From positions 1 to 54,175 of the forward strand of contig DVIX01000079.1 in assembly GCA_018710935.1 (NCBI GenBank): a stretch of DNA of 54,175 nt, written 5' to 3'. Source of the DNA: Candidatus Avirikenella pullistercoris. GTDB taxonomy: Bacteria; Bacteroidota; Bacteroidia; Bacteroidales; Rikenellaceae. A model generated the notes under the pieces. It worked only from the letters and a program-made list of their open reading frames with translations, was not told the origin of the DNA and did no database searches. The position numbers and the translations under genes are program-made. Below, in pieces: positions 17,664 through 26,933 of the stretch (position 1 is its first letter; each line of letters begins with the position of its first letter).

Positions 17664-18526
17664 AAAAGATTAAAGATACCTTTTATGAGGGAGAACGCCC
17701 GCTTTTTGCTTCACGCGACCTTTATTTAGAGAATGTCGTGATCCATGCGGGAGAGTCTGCGCTCAAAGAGTGCAGCAGTATTGAAGCGGTGAAATGCCGG
17801 TTCGAAGGGAAATACCCTTTTTGGCACAATGACGGTTTCGTGATAAAAGATTGCCTGTTTACGGAAGGTGCCCGTGCGGCTTTATGGTATTCGCGTAATT
17901 TGCATATGAGCGATACGCTGATCGAAGCGCCTAAGATGTTTCGCGAGATGGACGGTATCGTGCTGGAAAATGTCACTCTGCCCGATGCGCAGGAAACGCT
18001 TTGGCATTGCCGTAATGTTCGGTTGAAAGATGTACGAACGGATAATGCGGATTATCTCTTTATGCATAGCGAAAATATCCATATTGAAAATTATCGGCAA
18101 AATGGCAACTATTCGTTTCAATATTGTAAAAACGTGGTAATTCGTAATGCTGAAATTCATTCGAAAGATGCATTTTGGAATTCGGAGAATGTAACGGTTT
18201 ACGACTCCCTTATAGACGGGGAATATTTAGGTTGGCATTCTAAAAATCTTCGGTTGGTGAATTGCCGGATTTCCGGGACACAACCCTTATGTTATGCGCA
18301 TGATCTGGTAATGGAAAATTGCATCATGGCGGATGATTGCGACCTCGCATTCGAATATTCTTCGCTTCATGCTACGATAAACAGTCCGGTGCGAAGCGTG
18401 AAAAATCCCCGTACCGGCTCGATAACAGCCGAAAGCTATGGCGAGATTATTATGGATGAAAACAGCAAAGAACCCAATAATTGTAAAATAAACCTTTGGA
18501 ATAACCAAACCTGTTTTTCTGCATGA
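17660..18526 (+). CDS. DUF3737-family beta-helix protein
   Basis: A 288-residue protein with no signal peptide, so cytoplasmic. It is built of repeated units of about 20-22 residues, with a recurring pattern of aromatic, His/Asn/Tyr, Ser/Cys, x, Asn, then alternating hydrophobics: WYSRNLHM, WHCRNVRL, MHSENIHI, QYCKNVVI, WNSENVTV, WHSKNLRL. This is what a right-handed parallel beta-helix looks like, and it matches the DUF3737 family. Its function is unknown. The stop codon overlaps the start of the C-S lyase gene (ATGA at 18523-18526), so the two products are very likely made together. Confidence 0.85.
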   Translation: MKKIKDTFYEGERPLFASRDLYLENVVIHAGESALKECSSIEAVKCRFEGKYPFWHNDGFVIKDCLFTEGARAALWYSRNLHMSDTLIEAPKMFREMDGIVLENVTLPDAQETLWHCRNVRLKDVRTDNADYLFMHSENIHIENYRQNGNYSFQYCKNVVIRNAEIHSKDAFWNSENVTVYDSLIDGEYLGWHSKNLRLVNCRISGTQPLCYAHDLVMENCIMADDCDLAFEYSSLHATINSPVRSVKNPRTGSITAESYGEIIMDENSKEPNNCKINLWNNQTCFSA

Positions 18527-19683
18527 GTTACGATTTCGATTCTATTGTTAAACGCCGGGGGACGAATTCTTATAAATGGGATACGCCCGAAAGAGAAGAA
18601 GTTTTGCCTATGTGGGTGGCCGATATGGATTTTCGTACGGCTCCTGCTGTCATAGAGGCGTTGCAACGGCGTGTGTCGCACGGGATTTTCGGTTATACGA
18701 AAGTGCCGGATGTCTATTATAAAGCTGTAAGGGATTGGTTTTTAAGACGTCATAAATGGGATGTCGCTTCGGAGTGGATTATTTATACGACAGGTGTCGT
18801 GCCGGCTCTTTCGGCCGTTATTAAGGCGCTTGTGAAGCCGGGAGATAAAATAATCGTCCAAACACCGGCCTATAACTGTTTTTATTCTTCGATTCGAAAT
18901 AACGGTTGTGAATTGTTTGCCTGTCCGTTGGAATATAAGGAAGGAAGGTATTCGATCGATTTCGATGCTTTTGAAACGGCAGCAGCCGATCCGCAGGCTA
19001 AATTATTGCTTTTATGTAATCCGCATAACCCGGTAGGTCGGGTGTGGACTCCGGAAGAGTTATGGCGTATCGGAGAGATTTGCCTGAAACACGGGGTATT
19101 TGTCGTAGCGGACGAGATTCATTGCGAGTTGACTTATAAAGGACATGATTATACGCCTTTTGCCTCTTTATCGGAAGAGTTTTTGCTGCATTCGGTTACC
19201 TGTAATTCTCCCAGTAAAGCGTTTAATTTGGCAGGTCTGCAGATTGCCAATATCGTGGCTGCCGATGCAGAGATTCGCCGGCGTATCGATAAAGCGATCA
19301 ATATCAATGAGGTATGCGATGTTAATCCTTTCGGGGTGGAGGGATTGATAGCCGCTTATAACGAAGGAGAGGGATGGCTCGATGCACTCAGGGAATATTT
19401 ATGGGAAAATTATTGTTTCCTGCGTAACTTTTTTGCCGAGTATTTGCCGCATTATCCCGTTTTGCCGCTTGAGGGAACCTATTTGGTATGGGTAGATTGC
19501 CGGGCGGCAAATATGAATTCTGACCGTCTGTCGGAAAAATTGCTTGAGGAGGGACAGTTGATGGTAAGCCCTGGAACTTTATATGGGGAAGGAGGTGAAA
19601 ATTTTATCCGGCTTAATATCGCATGTCCCCGGAAACTGCTCGTTGACGGATTGAAAAAGCTGAGAAGCGTATTAAATCGGTAA
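18523..19683 (+). CDS. MalY/PatB-family pyridoxal-phosphate C-S lyase
   Basis: A 386-residue fold-type I aminotransferase-like enzyme of the MalY/PatB group, which splits cystathionine or other cysteine S-conjugates to a thiol, pyruvate and ammonia. The signature start (DSIVKRRGTNSYKWD, then LPMWVADMDF), the substrate/cofactor segment NPHNPVGRVW and the Schiff-base lysine K232 in NSPSKAFNLAG are all present. The length is standard. It overlaps the DUF3737 gene by four bases and is followed 38 bases later by a MATE exporter gene. Together they suggest handling of a sulfur compound with export of a product; that is inference only. Confidence 0.92.
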   Translation: MSYDFDSIVKRRGTNSYKWDTPEREEVLPMWVADMDFRTAPAVIEALQRRVSHGIFGYTKVPDVYYKAVRDWFLRRHKWDVASEWIIYTTGVVPALSAVIKALVKPGDKIIVQTPAYNCFYSSIRNNGCELFACPLEYKEGRYSIDFDAFETAAADPQAKLLLLCNPHNPVGRVWTPEELWRIGEICLKHGVFVVADEIHCELTYKGHDYTPFASLSEEFLLHSVTCNSPSKAFNLAGLQIANIVAADAEIRRRIDKAININEVCDVNPFGVEGLIAAYNEGEGWLDALREYLWENYCFLRNFFAEYLPHYPVLPLEGTYLVWVDCRAANMNSDRLSEKLLEEGQLMVSPGTLYGEGGENFIRLNIACPRKLLVDGLKKLRSVLNR

Positions 19684-19721
19684 AAACCGTTATTTTTGCG
19701 TCGTTATTATAACGGGCGTTT

Positions 19722-21155
19722 ATGGTTTCGGAAAAAAGGAAAAGGGAATACGAACTGCTGGAACTCATTCGTAATAAGCAGCCGATGGCTTGGAGCCAAC
19801 GGTTGGAGCTCGTTGTCCGTTTAAGTATTCCTTCCATTCTGGCCCAGTTATCCGTTATTTTAATGATGTATATAGATGCTTCGATGGTCGGTACTCTCGG
19901 GGCGGAAGCATCGGCCTCTATCGGACTTGTATCGACAACCATGTGGTTGTTCAACGGGGTGTGTATTGCGGCTGCGACAGGCTTTTCCGTACAAGCCGCC
20001 CACCGGATAGGCGCCAATGATTTGGAGGGAGCGCGGGCTGTTTTGCGGCAGGCTTTTGTAATCACCTCTCTTTTCGGTCTTATCGTGGCGGTTATCGGAT
20101 GTGCCATTAGTAGTTCATTACCCGAATGGCTGGGAGGAAACGCCGATATTGTGGAAAATGCTTCCCGTTATTTCCTGATTTATGCTATGTCGCTTCCGTT
20201 TCTTCAACTCAATTATTTGTCGGGAGGAATGTTGAGGTGTAGCGGGAATATGCGTGTGCCGAGTCTTTTGAGTATGCTTATGTGCGTGTTGGATGTCTTT
20301 TTCAATTTGTTATTGATATTTCCGTCGAGAGAGGTATGCTTTGCCGGTTTCGATTTCGTTTTTCCGGGTGCCGGAATGGGAGTTGCGGGAGCGGCTTTGG
20401 GGACGGCATTGGCAGTAGTCGTGACTTCGTCCCTGATGACGGGGTACCTCTGTTTTCGTTCGCCGGAACTCGCTTTGCATAATAAAGCCGGAAGTTTCCG
20501 TCCTACGTTTCATTGCCTGAAAAATGCGGCGCATATCAGTGTCCCTATGGGATGCGAGCGTATTATCATGTGCGGTGCACAAATTATGTCCACAGTGATT
20601 GTCGCACCGTTGGGGACCATTGCTATTGCAGCCAATGCTTTTGCAATTACGGCGGAAAGCCTCTGTTATATGCCGGGGTACGGAGTGGCGGATGCTTCTA
20701 CTACTCTTATCGGGCAATGCAGAGGAGCCGGTTCGAGGGAACTGGCGTGGCGTTTCTCCCGTATGACCGTGTTTCTCGGTATTATCGTGATGACTTTTAT
20801 GGGAATAGTGATGTATCTTGCCGCACCTTTTATGATGAGCATAATGACACCTGTCGAAGAGGTACGTGAATTGGGAACGACGGTTTTGCGGATAGAGGCT
20901 TTTGCAGAACCTATGTTCGCTGCTTCCATCGTAGCTTATGGCGTATTCGTCGGAATGGGCGATACGATCGTTCCGAGTTGTATGAACTTTTTTAGTATCT
21001 GGGGAGTACGGCTCTCTTTGGCAGCTTTACTCGCTCCGAAGTTGGGGTTGCAGGGAGTATGGATTGCGATGTGCATCGAGTTGTGTTTCCGTGGTGTAAT
21101 ATTCTTAATCAGATTATTCCGGAAAAAGTGGCTGAATGCTATCGTATCGGCATAG
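19722..21155 (+). CDS. MATE-family efflux transporter
   Basis: A 477-residue membrane protein with about twelve predicted helices arranged as two similar halves, as in the MATE/DinF/NorM family that exports cationic compounds or metabolites against Na+ or H+. The first helix region LSIPSILAQLSVILMMYIDA and the following MVGTLGAEASASIGL are characteristic. It begins 38 bases after the C-S lyase gene on the same strand. A -7-like TATTTTTG at 19691-19698 could also give it a promoter of its own, though no matching -33 was found. The substrate cannot be predicted. Confidence 0.92.
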   Translation: MVSEKRKREYELLELIRNKQPMAWSQRLELVVRLSIPSILAQLSVILMMYIDASMVGTLGAEASASIGLVSTTMWLFNGVCIAAATGFSVQAAHRIGANDLEGARAVLRQAFVITSLFGLIVAVIGCAISSSLPEWLGGNADIVENASRYFLIYAMSLPFLQLNYLSGGMLRCSGNMRVPSLLSMLMCVLDVFFNLLLIFPSREVCFAGFDFVFPGAGMGVAGAALGTALAVVVTSSLMTGYLCFRSPELALHNKAGSFRPTFHCLKNAAHISVPMGCERIIMCGAQIMSTVIVAPLGTIAIAANAFAITAESLCYMPGYGVADASTTLIGQCRGAGSRELAWRFSRMTVFLGIIVMTFMGIVMYLAAPFMMSIMTPVEEVRELGTTVLRIEAFAEPMFAASIVAYGVFVGMGDTIVPSCMNFFSIWGVRLSLAALLAPKLGLQGVWIAMCIELCFRGVIFLIRLFRKKWLNAIVSA

Positions 21156-21213
21156 AACGAACGGTGTATTGGATCTGACAGAAACGCAGTAATTTTATTA
21201 GATATTTATGTAA

Positions 21214-21250
21214 AACAGAAGGCAGCTGAAAATTTCGGCTGCCTTCTGTT
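21214..21250. terminator. Bidirectional terminator between the MATE and S41 protease genes
   Basis: A 13-bp perfect stem (21214-21226 with 21238-21250), extendable inward by about four pairs, lies between convergent genes. T-rich sequence follows on both strands, so it can serve both. Confidence 0.75.
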
Positions 21251-21329
21251 TGTTCGTATGAATTGAAAATAATAGTTCTGGTTGTCCGGTTCTCTGAAAA
21301 GAAAGAGGCTTCAGAATGGGATTTCGCTT

Positions 21330-22997
21330 TTATTGTACGGTCAGATACTCTTTGTATTTCCCGGAAGATAATAATTCTGCCGCCGTTTTTATGTCCTTGT
21401 CGGAATTGACCGCTCTTTCCGAACGTCCGTGTGCATAGTGATAAGCGGTAACAATAGCGCTTTCCAGATAAGCTTTGATATCGTCTTTGTATAACTCTAA
21501 ATCGCGGGTGTGGTCTCCTTTGATTTTCGTTTCTATCCTGTCTAACTCGTCTTTGATTTCATCGTAATACTTATCTTTTTTTGCCGATTCCCTGAGTTTT
21601 TCGAGATTGGATTCAGACGGGGAGATGAAATTCATATCTTTGGTTTTCAGGAATTCTCCGAAATCGGTATATTCTTCGTCGCTTAACGAAAAGTTGTTGA
21701 TATCCGGCGCTTCGGTGTGTTCCTTATAGTATTTGATAGCATAATCGTCGATATATCCTAAGGCGATCAGGCTGACGGTAAATTTATTGATGTAAAGCGG
21801 GTCTATTTTTACATCGGGAGTGATTCCCCCGCCGTCGTATACTTTCCGGCCGTTTCGGGTTGTAAACTCAGAAATCAGGGAGTCGGGAATTTGTCCGACG
21901 CTGCCGTCTTCGTTCCGGTGGCTGTAATCCAATGCCTGAATGCAGCGCCCGCTCGGAATGTAATATTTGGCGGTAGTCAGTTTCAGGAAAGAGCCGTAAC
22001 CTATTCCCATAGTCGTTTGGACGAGCCCTTTTCCAAAGGTACGTGTGCCGGCGATTAAAGCGCGGTCCAAATCTTGTAAGGCTCCTGCTACGATTTCGCT
22101 CGATGAAGCGGAACTGCTGTTGACCAGAATCAACAGAGGCAGTTCCGTATCGAACGGATCGTTATGGGTTTTATAGGTTTCGTTTTCAGACTCTTTACGT
22201 CCTTTGATAGATACGATTTCTGTCCCTTTGGGAACGAATAATCCCGCCACATCGACAGCCTCCGACAACAAGCCGCCTCCGTTGCTCCGTAAATCGAGGA
22301 TAACCCCTTTCAACGGCCCCTGGCTTTTTAATTCAGTCAATGCCTTTTTTACGTCGGCAGAGCAATTCTCCGAAAAACTGTCTAAAGAGATATAACCGAT
22401 GCTGTCGGTTACGAAACCATAATAAGATACAGCAGAAATGGTGATTCGTTCACGTGTCACCGGAACGGTATAATCTTCTCCTCCCCGGATAGGGCGCATG
22501 GTCATCTGGATCGTGGAACCCGGCGTCCCTTTCATTTTTTCACTGACGAATGTCACATCTTTGCCGCCCATGTTTTCGCCGTCGATAGCGACGATTTTAT
22601 CTCCCGGTTTGAAACCGGCTTTGTCGGCCGGACAATCTTTGTAAACTTCAGAAATATGAATGAAATCCTTTTCCGGAGCGAGCCGTACCAACGCACCTAC
22701 TCCTCCGTATTTGCCCGTGGTAGTGAATTCGAAATCGGCCATGTCTTCTTCGGAAAGGTATTCCGAATAGGGATCGAGGCTCGATAACATGGCATCTGCC
22801 GCTTTCTGCATCAATTTATCCGGATTGGTCGGATCGACATAGGCAATATCTATATTTTTGAAAATATTGAAGAATATTTCCATGTTTTTCCCCGTGTCGA
22901 AATCCTTTTTGTTGTCCGAAGCTCCGGCGATTCCTGTCCACGAAATAAAAAGTAAAACGAAAAATAAAAATATATGGCGGTTCGAAAAAATTTGCAT
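21330..22997 (-). CDS. S41-family C-terminal processing protease
   Basis: A 555-residue exported Ser-Lys protease of the Prc/CtpA type that trims or degrades envelope proteins from the C-terminus. It has a signal peptide (8-26), a PDZ domain (about 95-170; GVGALVRLAPEKD to GFKPGDKIVAIDG) and a peptidase domain. Alignment by eye with E. coli Prc puts the nucleophile at S298 (SASSSEI) and the general-base lysine at K323 (TFGKGLVQ), the same 25-residue spacing as in Prc. It follows a small membrane protein gene by 16 bases. Bacteroidota S41 proteases of this layout are common. Confidence 0.92.
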   Translation of the reverse strand: MQIFSNRHIFLFFVLLFISWTGIAGASDNKKDFDTGKNMEIFFNIFKNIDIAYVDPTNPDKLMQKAADAMLSSLDPYSEYLSEEDMADFEFTTTGKYGGVGALVRLAPEKDFIHISEVYKDCPADKAGFKPGDKIVAIDGENMGGKDVTFVSEKMKGTPGSTIQMTMRPIRGGEDYTVPVTRERITISAVSYYGFVTDSIGYISLDSFSENCSADVKKALTELKSQGPLKGVILDLRSNGGGLLSEAVDVAGLFVPKGTEIVSIKGRKESENETYKTHNDPFDTELPLLILVNSSSASSSEIVAGALQDLDRALIAGTRTFGKGLVQTTMGIGYGSFLKLTTAKYYIPSGRCIQALDYSHRNEDGSVGQIPDSLISEFTTRNGRKVYDGGGITPDVKIDPLYINKFTVSLIALGYIDDYAIKYYKEHTEAPDINNFSLSDEEYTDFGEFLKTKDMNFISPSESNLEKLRESAKKDKYYDEIKDELDRIETKIKGDHTRDLELYKDDIKAYLESAIVTAYHYAHGRSERAVNSDKDIKTAAELLSSGKYKEYLTVQ

Positions 22998-23013
22998 CGG
23001 TGGTATTTTAAAT

Positions 23014-23472
23014 TTATTTTTTTAATAACGGTTCCAAACGGAATAAAATTTTAGTTACCGCTTTTCTGTTTCCCGACAATGTTGCAGGAGTAGCTGAAGC
23101 ATCCAATTTAATGCTGTCTTCGAACAACATGCCGAGTTTCCGGATATTCGATACGGCCTTGAATTCCATTACGCCCTCTTTCTCGCTGAAAAGTTTGAAT
23201 CCGTATCCCTCGAAGAGCGAAATGATAATATCGCGGTTTTCCGTTATATTGCCGTATATCGGTCGTTTTACGAATCCGAAAAACGGATAGGCAAGGCATA
23301 ATACGATAATGGCTCCGATTAAAATCCAGCCTTCCGAAGTAGTCAGAAAAAGACTGAAACGGTTGATCGGAATAGTGGTGGTTTTGGTAATAACCATCAG
23401 CAGGTATATGATGAAAAATAAAACGATCAAATAAATGAAATACTTGAATGCTCTGATAGGATATCGTTCCAT
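23014..23472 (-). CDS. Two-helix membrane protein of unknown function
   Basis: A 152-residue protein with two membrane helices (about 9-29 and 47-67) and a cytoplasmic or periplasmic C-terminal domain of about 85 residues rich in beta-strand. I do not recognise a named family. It ends 16 bases before the S41 protease gene on the same strand and is probably co-transcribed with it. The unbroken frame, the start with a membrane anchor, and the tight spacing argue it is real. It could assist or localise the protease, but nothing in its sequence shows this. Confidence 0.8.
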   Translation of the reverse strand: MERYPIRAFKYFIYLIVLFFIIYLLMVITKTTTIPINRFSLFLTTSEGWILIGAIIVLCLAYPFFGFVKRPIYGNITENRDIIISLFEGYGFKLFSEKEGVMEFKAVSNIRKLGMLFEDSIKLDASATPATLSGNRKAVTKILFRLEPLLKK

Positions 23473-23612
23473 AATGTCGAATGTTAGGATTTGTATTTTA
23501 AGTTAATGTTTATTATTGCCTGTATTCGTCCGGCGTTTATATATAACAGGAACGGAGAATAAATTATTATTTTTGTCCTGTACGGTTATTTTAATGGATA
23601 AAAATTCCGCCG

Positions 23613-24344
23613 ATGAAACTCCGTTCGATATTTTCCGCCTGCCGCCGTGTAAAGGTACTCTTTTTCCCGGAATTATGCACAAGCTGTAAGCGAAAACTTG
23701 TGGAGGGGGAACATGTACTTTGTACTTCGTGCCGGATGGATATTCCGTTGACTTACGAATGGGAATATCATGATAACGAAGTGTTTAAGTTATTCAAAGA
23801 CCGTTCCTTTTTAGTGGAGGAAGCTACCTCTTTTTTCTATTACCGCAAAGGGAGCGGATTCAGTAAGGCGGTGCAAAACCTGAAATTTCACCATCAGTGC
23901 GCTGTCGGAGAGGAGTTGGGAGAATGGTACGGGCGTAAGTTGAAAGAGTGCAGGCTCGGTTATGATAAGGCCGATGCGATTGTCCCTTTGCCGCTTCATC
24001 CTTCCCGCCGGCGTGCCCGCGGATATAACCAGTCGGAGTATATAGCGAAAGGGTTGTCGGCAGCTCTCGGTGTTCCTCTCGATACGAAAAGTATCGTCCG
24101 GAAAGTAAAGACCAAACCACAGTCGAGAACGGCAGTGCGGGAAGAACGCTGGAGCAATACCGAAGATGCCTTTTTTGTAAATTGTCCTGAAAAATTGGCC
24201 GGGAGAAATATTATTTTGGTAGATGATGTATTGACGACGGGAGCAACATTGCTTTCCTGCATCCGGGCTATCGAGAAAACCGGGGCGGATTGCCGGATAT
24301 GGATAGCGGTACTCTCTTCGTCTCCCAAACGGGCGTCCCGATAA
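23613..24344 (+). CDS. ComF-family phosphoribosyltransferase-like protein
   Basis: A 243-residue protein with a four-cysteine zinc finger (C22, C25, C37, C40) followed by a type I phosphoribosyltransferase domain. That domain has the PRPP loop IILVDDVLTTGATL near residue 205 and the PLHPSRRRARGYNQSE segment characteristic of ComF/GntX. In competent bacteria ComF helps DNA uptake; in other species the role is unclear. A -7-like TATTTTTG is at 23568-23575. guaA follows 72 bases downstream on the same strand. Confidence 0.92.
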   Translation: MKLRSIFSACRRVKVLFFPELCTSCKRKLVEGEHVLCTSCRMDIPLTYEWEYHDNEVFKLFKDRSFLVEEATSFFYYRKGSGFSKAVQNLKFHHQCAVGEELGEWYGRKLKECRLGYDKADAIVPLPLHPSRRRARGYNQSEYIAKGLSAALGVPLDTKSIVRKVKTKPQSRTAVREERWSNTEDAFFVNCPEKLAGRNIILVDDVLTTGATLLSCIRAIEKTGADCRIWIAVLSSSPKRASR

Positions 24345-24389
24345 GCATCGCAGGATGAACGGAGCTCTTTTTATTGTCTGAATTATTAT

Positions 24390-24397
24390 TAACTTTG
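24390..24397 (+). promoter_or_regulatory. Possible -7 element of guaA
   Basis: TAACTTTG matches the Bacteroides -7 consensus exactly and lies 20 bases before the ATG of guaA. A good TTTG at the normal distance is missing, so guaA may also be read through from comF. Confidence 0.35.
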
Positions 24398-24416
24398 CCG
24401 AAAATATCTCTTTCCA

Positions 24417-25946
24417 ATGCAAGATAAAATATTGATTCTGGATTTCGGTTCCCAATACACGCAACTGATAGCGCGTAGGGTGAGGGAACTGAATGTATAT
24501 TGTGAAATACATCCGTTTAATAAGGTTCCTGCCTTAGATGGTTCCGTTAAGGGGGTGATTTTGTCGGGAAGCCCTTATTCCGTGAGGGATGCGGAAGCTC
24601 CCCAAATAGACCTTTCTGCCATTAAAGGGCGTATGCCTTTGTTGGGAGTTTGTTATGGGGCGCAATATCTGTCGCATAAATACGGAGGCGAAGTAGCTCC
24701 TTCGGCAACTCGTGAATACGGGCGTGCCATGTTGTCGAAAACGGATGAGCAGAATCCTTTGATAAAAGGGATGAGCGGTCATTCGCAGGTGTGGATGTCG
24801 CATGGGGATACTATTGTGAAGATTCCGGACAATTACAAAATTATCGCCAGTACGAACGATGTGCCGGTAGCCGCTTTTCAGGTAGAAGGAGAGCAGACAT
24901 GGGGAATACAGTTCCATCCCGAAGTTTATCATTCGACTGAAGGTACACTGTTATTGAAAAATTTCGTTGCCGATATATGCGGTTGTAAACAGGATTGGAC
25001 CCCGGCCTCTTTTGTGGAAAGTACGGTGAAAGAGTTGAAGGAGAAGTTGCGGAACGACCGAGTGATTCTGGGATTGTCGGGCGGAGTGGATTCTTCCGTG
25101 GCAGCCGAACTGCTGAACCGGGCTATCGGGAAAAACTTGGTTTGTATTTTTGTCGATACCGGATTGTTGCGTAAAAATGAGTTCGAAGAGGTGTTGGAGT
25201 CCTATAAGCAAATGGGCTTGAATGTGATAGGCGTGAAAGCGTCCGCTAAATTTTTTGCCGATTTGAAGGGGGTTACCGACCCGGAAGCGAAACGAAAGAT
25301 TATCGGTCGTGACTTTATCGAAGTGTTCGATGAGGAGGCGCAGAAAATCGAAGATGCCAAATGGCTGGCACAAGGAACTATCTATCCCGATGTGATAGAG
25401 TCGGTGTCGGTAAACGGTCCTTCCGTGACGATAAAATCTCATCATAACGTAGGCGGACTGCCGGAAAAAATGAATTTGAAGATAGTAGAGCCGTTGCGTT
25501 TGCTGTTTAAGGATGAAGTGCGCCGGATAGGGCGTGAGATGCATGTGCCGGAAAATATATTGGGCAGGCATCCTTTCCCCGGACCGGGATTGGGAATCCG
25601 AGTATTGGGTGAAGTGACGGAAGAAAAGGTGCGTATTCTTCAGGAAGCCGACCGGATTTTTATCGATGGTTTGAAAGAGAACGGACTTTACGACCAGGTA
25701 TGGCAGGCAGGGGTTATGTTGCTGCCGGTACAGAGTGTCGGTGTGATGGGCGATGAACGGACTTATGAACGGTGCGTCGCTTTGCGTGCAGTGACCTCGA
25801 CCGACGGAATGACAGCCGACTGGGTGCATCTGCCTTACGAATTCTTGGCTAAAATTTCGAATGAGATAATTAATAGAGTACGCGGAATTAACAGGGTTGT
25901 TTATGATATCAGTTCTAAACCGCCTGCAACGATAGAGTGGGAGTAA
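24417..25946 (+). CDS. guaA: GMP synthase (glutamine-hydrolysing)
   Basis: A 509-residue enzyme that converts XMP to GMP with ATP and glutamine, the last step of guanine nucleotide synthesis. The class I glutamine amidotransferase domain (1-190) has the nucleophile C79 in [11 protein letters not shown] and the His-Glu pair in QFHPEVYHS. The ATP pyrophosphatase domain has the P-loop LSGGVDSS near residue 221, and the C-terminal dimerisation domain ends in the conserved KPPATIEWE. The length is standard. A strong terminator follows. Confidence 0.97.
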   Translation: MQDKILILDFGSQYTQLIARRVRELNVYCEIHPFNKVPALDGSVKGVILSGSPYSVRDAEAPQIDLSAIKGRMPLLGVCYGAQYLSHKYGGEVAPSATREYGRAMLSKTDEQNPLIKGMSGHSQVWMSHGDTIVKIPDNYKIIASTNDVPVAAFQVEGEQTWGIQFHPEVYHSTEGTLLLKNFVADICGCKQDWTPASFVESTVKELKEKLRNDRVILGLSGGVDSSVAAELLNRAIGKNLVCIFVDTGLLRKNEFEEVLESYKQMGLNVIGVKASAKFFADLKGVTDPEAKRKIIGRDFIEVFDEEAQKIEDAKWLAQGTIYPDVIESVSVNGPSVTIKSHHNVGGLPEKMNLKIVEPLRLLFKDEVRRIGREMHVPENILGRHPFPGPGLGIRVLGEVTEEKVRILQEADRIFIDGLKENGLYDQVWQAGVMLLPVQSVGVMGDERTYERCVALRAVTSTDGMTADWVHLPYEFLAKISNEIINRVRGINRVVYDISSKPPATIEWE

Positions 25947-25971
25947 TCCGACTCGATGATGAAAATTTGTC

Positions 25972-26007
25972 AACCGGCTCTGTTCGATAAGAATGGAGCC
26001 GGTTTTT
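25972..26007 (+). terminator. Terminator of guaA
   Basis: A perfect 9-bp GC-rich stem (25972-25980 with 25996-26004) with a 15-base loop is followed by a run of T on the plus strand, starting 26 bases past the stop codon. Confidence 0.8.
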
Positions 26008-26124
26008 AGTGAGAATCGATTCGACAGCCGGAATAGCGTTGTTATCGAATTTTATGATTTTGGCAATATGTGGGGAAGCCGGAATAAGTTATGTCGGCTT
26101 GAGGAGAAATGCGGTAGAGGCTTG

Positions 26125-26165
26125 AATGAAAATGAAAATCCGGCAGAGGTATTCCCTGCCGGATT
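26125..26165 (-). terminator. Terminator of the outer membrane barrel gene
   Basis: A perfect 10-bp stem (26137-26146 with 26156-26165) is followed on the minus strand by the T-rich TTTTCATTTTCATT. It lies 21 bases past the stop codon at 26186. Confidence 0.7.
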
Positions 26166-26185
26166 CGTATTCAGGTCGTTTCGGA

Positions 26186-26797
26186 TTAGAAACGCCATGC
26201 TGCAGTTAATTGCAGGTTACTGTTATTCCCTTTCATAAAGCGGGTGCCATCGACTTTTTCAAAAGTTTTGGTAAGGCCGATTGCATAACGCAAGTCGAAC
26301 ATTAAGCCGAAATCGAATTCATAACCGATACCGACTACCAAATCGAGTACGGTGTTATTCAGAGCATCCTTGATGAAATGTTTCTCCTGGCCGGACAGAA
26401 TATCTCCGGAAATCTTTTTCTTTACCAGGAAAGAGGCCTGAGGGCCGACTACCATGTTGAATCCGCCTACCGGATAAAATTTCGCCAATACCGGTACATT
26501 GATATAGTTCATATTCGCTTTGATGCCCGGAATTTCCGGAAAATCTTTGGATTTGATTTTATGAAGTCCTTCCTGAGAATACAATACGTCGCCTTCCAAT
26601 GCAAAAGCATCTGTGAAACGATAGTCGATAAAGATACCTGCAGCGAAGCCGACACGCCAGTCATTCGTGATACTGCTGTGTTTCCCTACCATGTCGGTCA
26701 GGTTCATCCCTGCTCTGATACCGTAACCGAAACGAGGTTGGGCTGCTGCTGTTAGTCCGATGGATATTAATCCGATCATTAGTAAAAATTTTTTCAT
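26186..26797 (-). CDS. Small outer membrane beta-barrel protein (PorT/OmpA-like barrel)
   Basis: About 203 residues from the ATG at 26797; a second in-frame ATG three codons earlier (26806) would spoil the signal peptide's start. The signal peptide MKKFLLMIGLISIGLTAAA leaves a mature N-terminus beginning QPRFGYG. The rest alternates amphipathic strands, with the GIRAGMNLTDM opening and AGIFIDYRFTDAFALEGDVLYSQEG hairpin typical of the eight-stranded outer-membrane barrel family (outer membrane protein beta-barrel domain), ending in the aromatic residue F as barrels do. It stands alone, with a terminator after it. The exact function is unknown. Confidence 0.87.
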   Translation of the reverse strand: MKKFLLMIGLISIGLTAAAQPRFGYGIRAGMNLTDMVGKHSSITNDWRVGFAAGIFIDYRFTDAFALEGDVLYSQEGLHKIKSKDFPEIPGIKANMNYINVPVLAKFYPVGGFNMVVGPQASFLVKKKISGDILSGQEKHFIKDALNNTVLDLVVGIGYEFDFGLMFDLRYAIGLTKTFEKVDGTRFMKGNNSNLQLTAAWRF

Positions 26798-26933
26798 AAT
26801 ACACATTTTTAATTAATAATATTAAATAGGGTTTCTATAAAATAAATATGTCCTTCTTCTGAATCTGAATTCAGTTGAAGAACATATTAACAATATCCGT
26901 GCAAAAATTATTCGCAGCAGCGGATAATCACTT

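Noticed and set aside
24951-25973. 340-codon ORF antisense to guaA, and similar long antisense frames (5040-5672, 51407-52426)
   Set aside because: These are shadows created by codon use of the real genes (guaA, alkaline phosphatase, M1 peptidase). Their translations are rich in His, Arg, Gln and Phe without domain signals.
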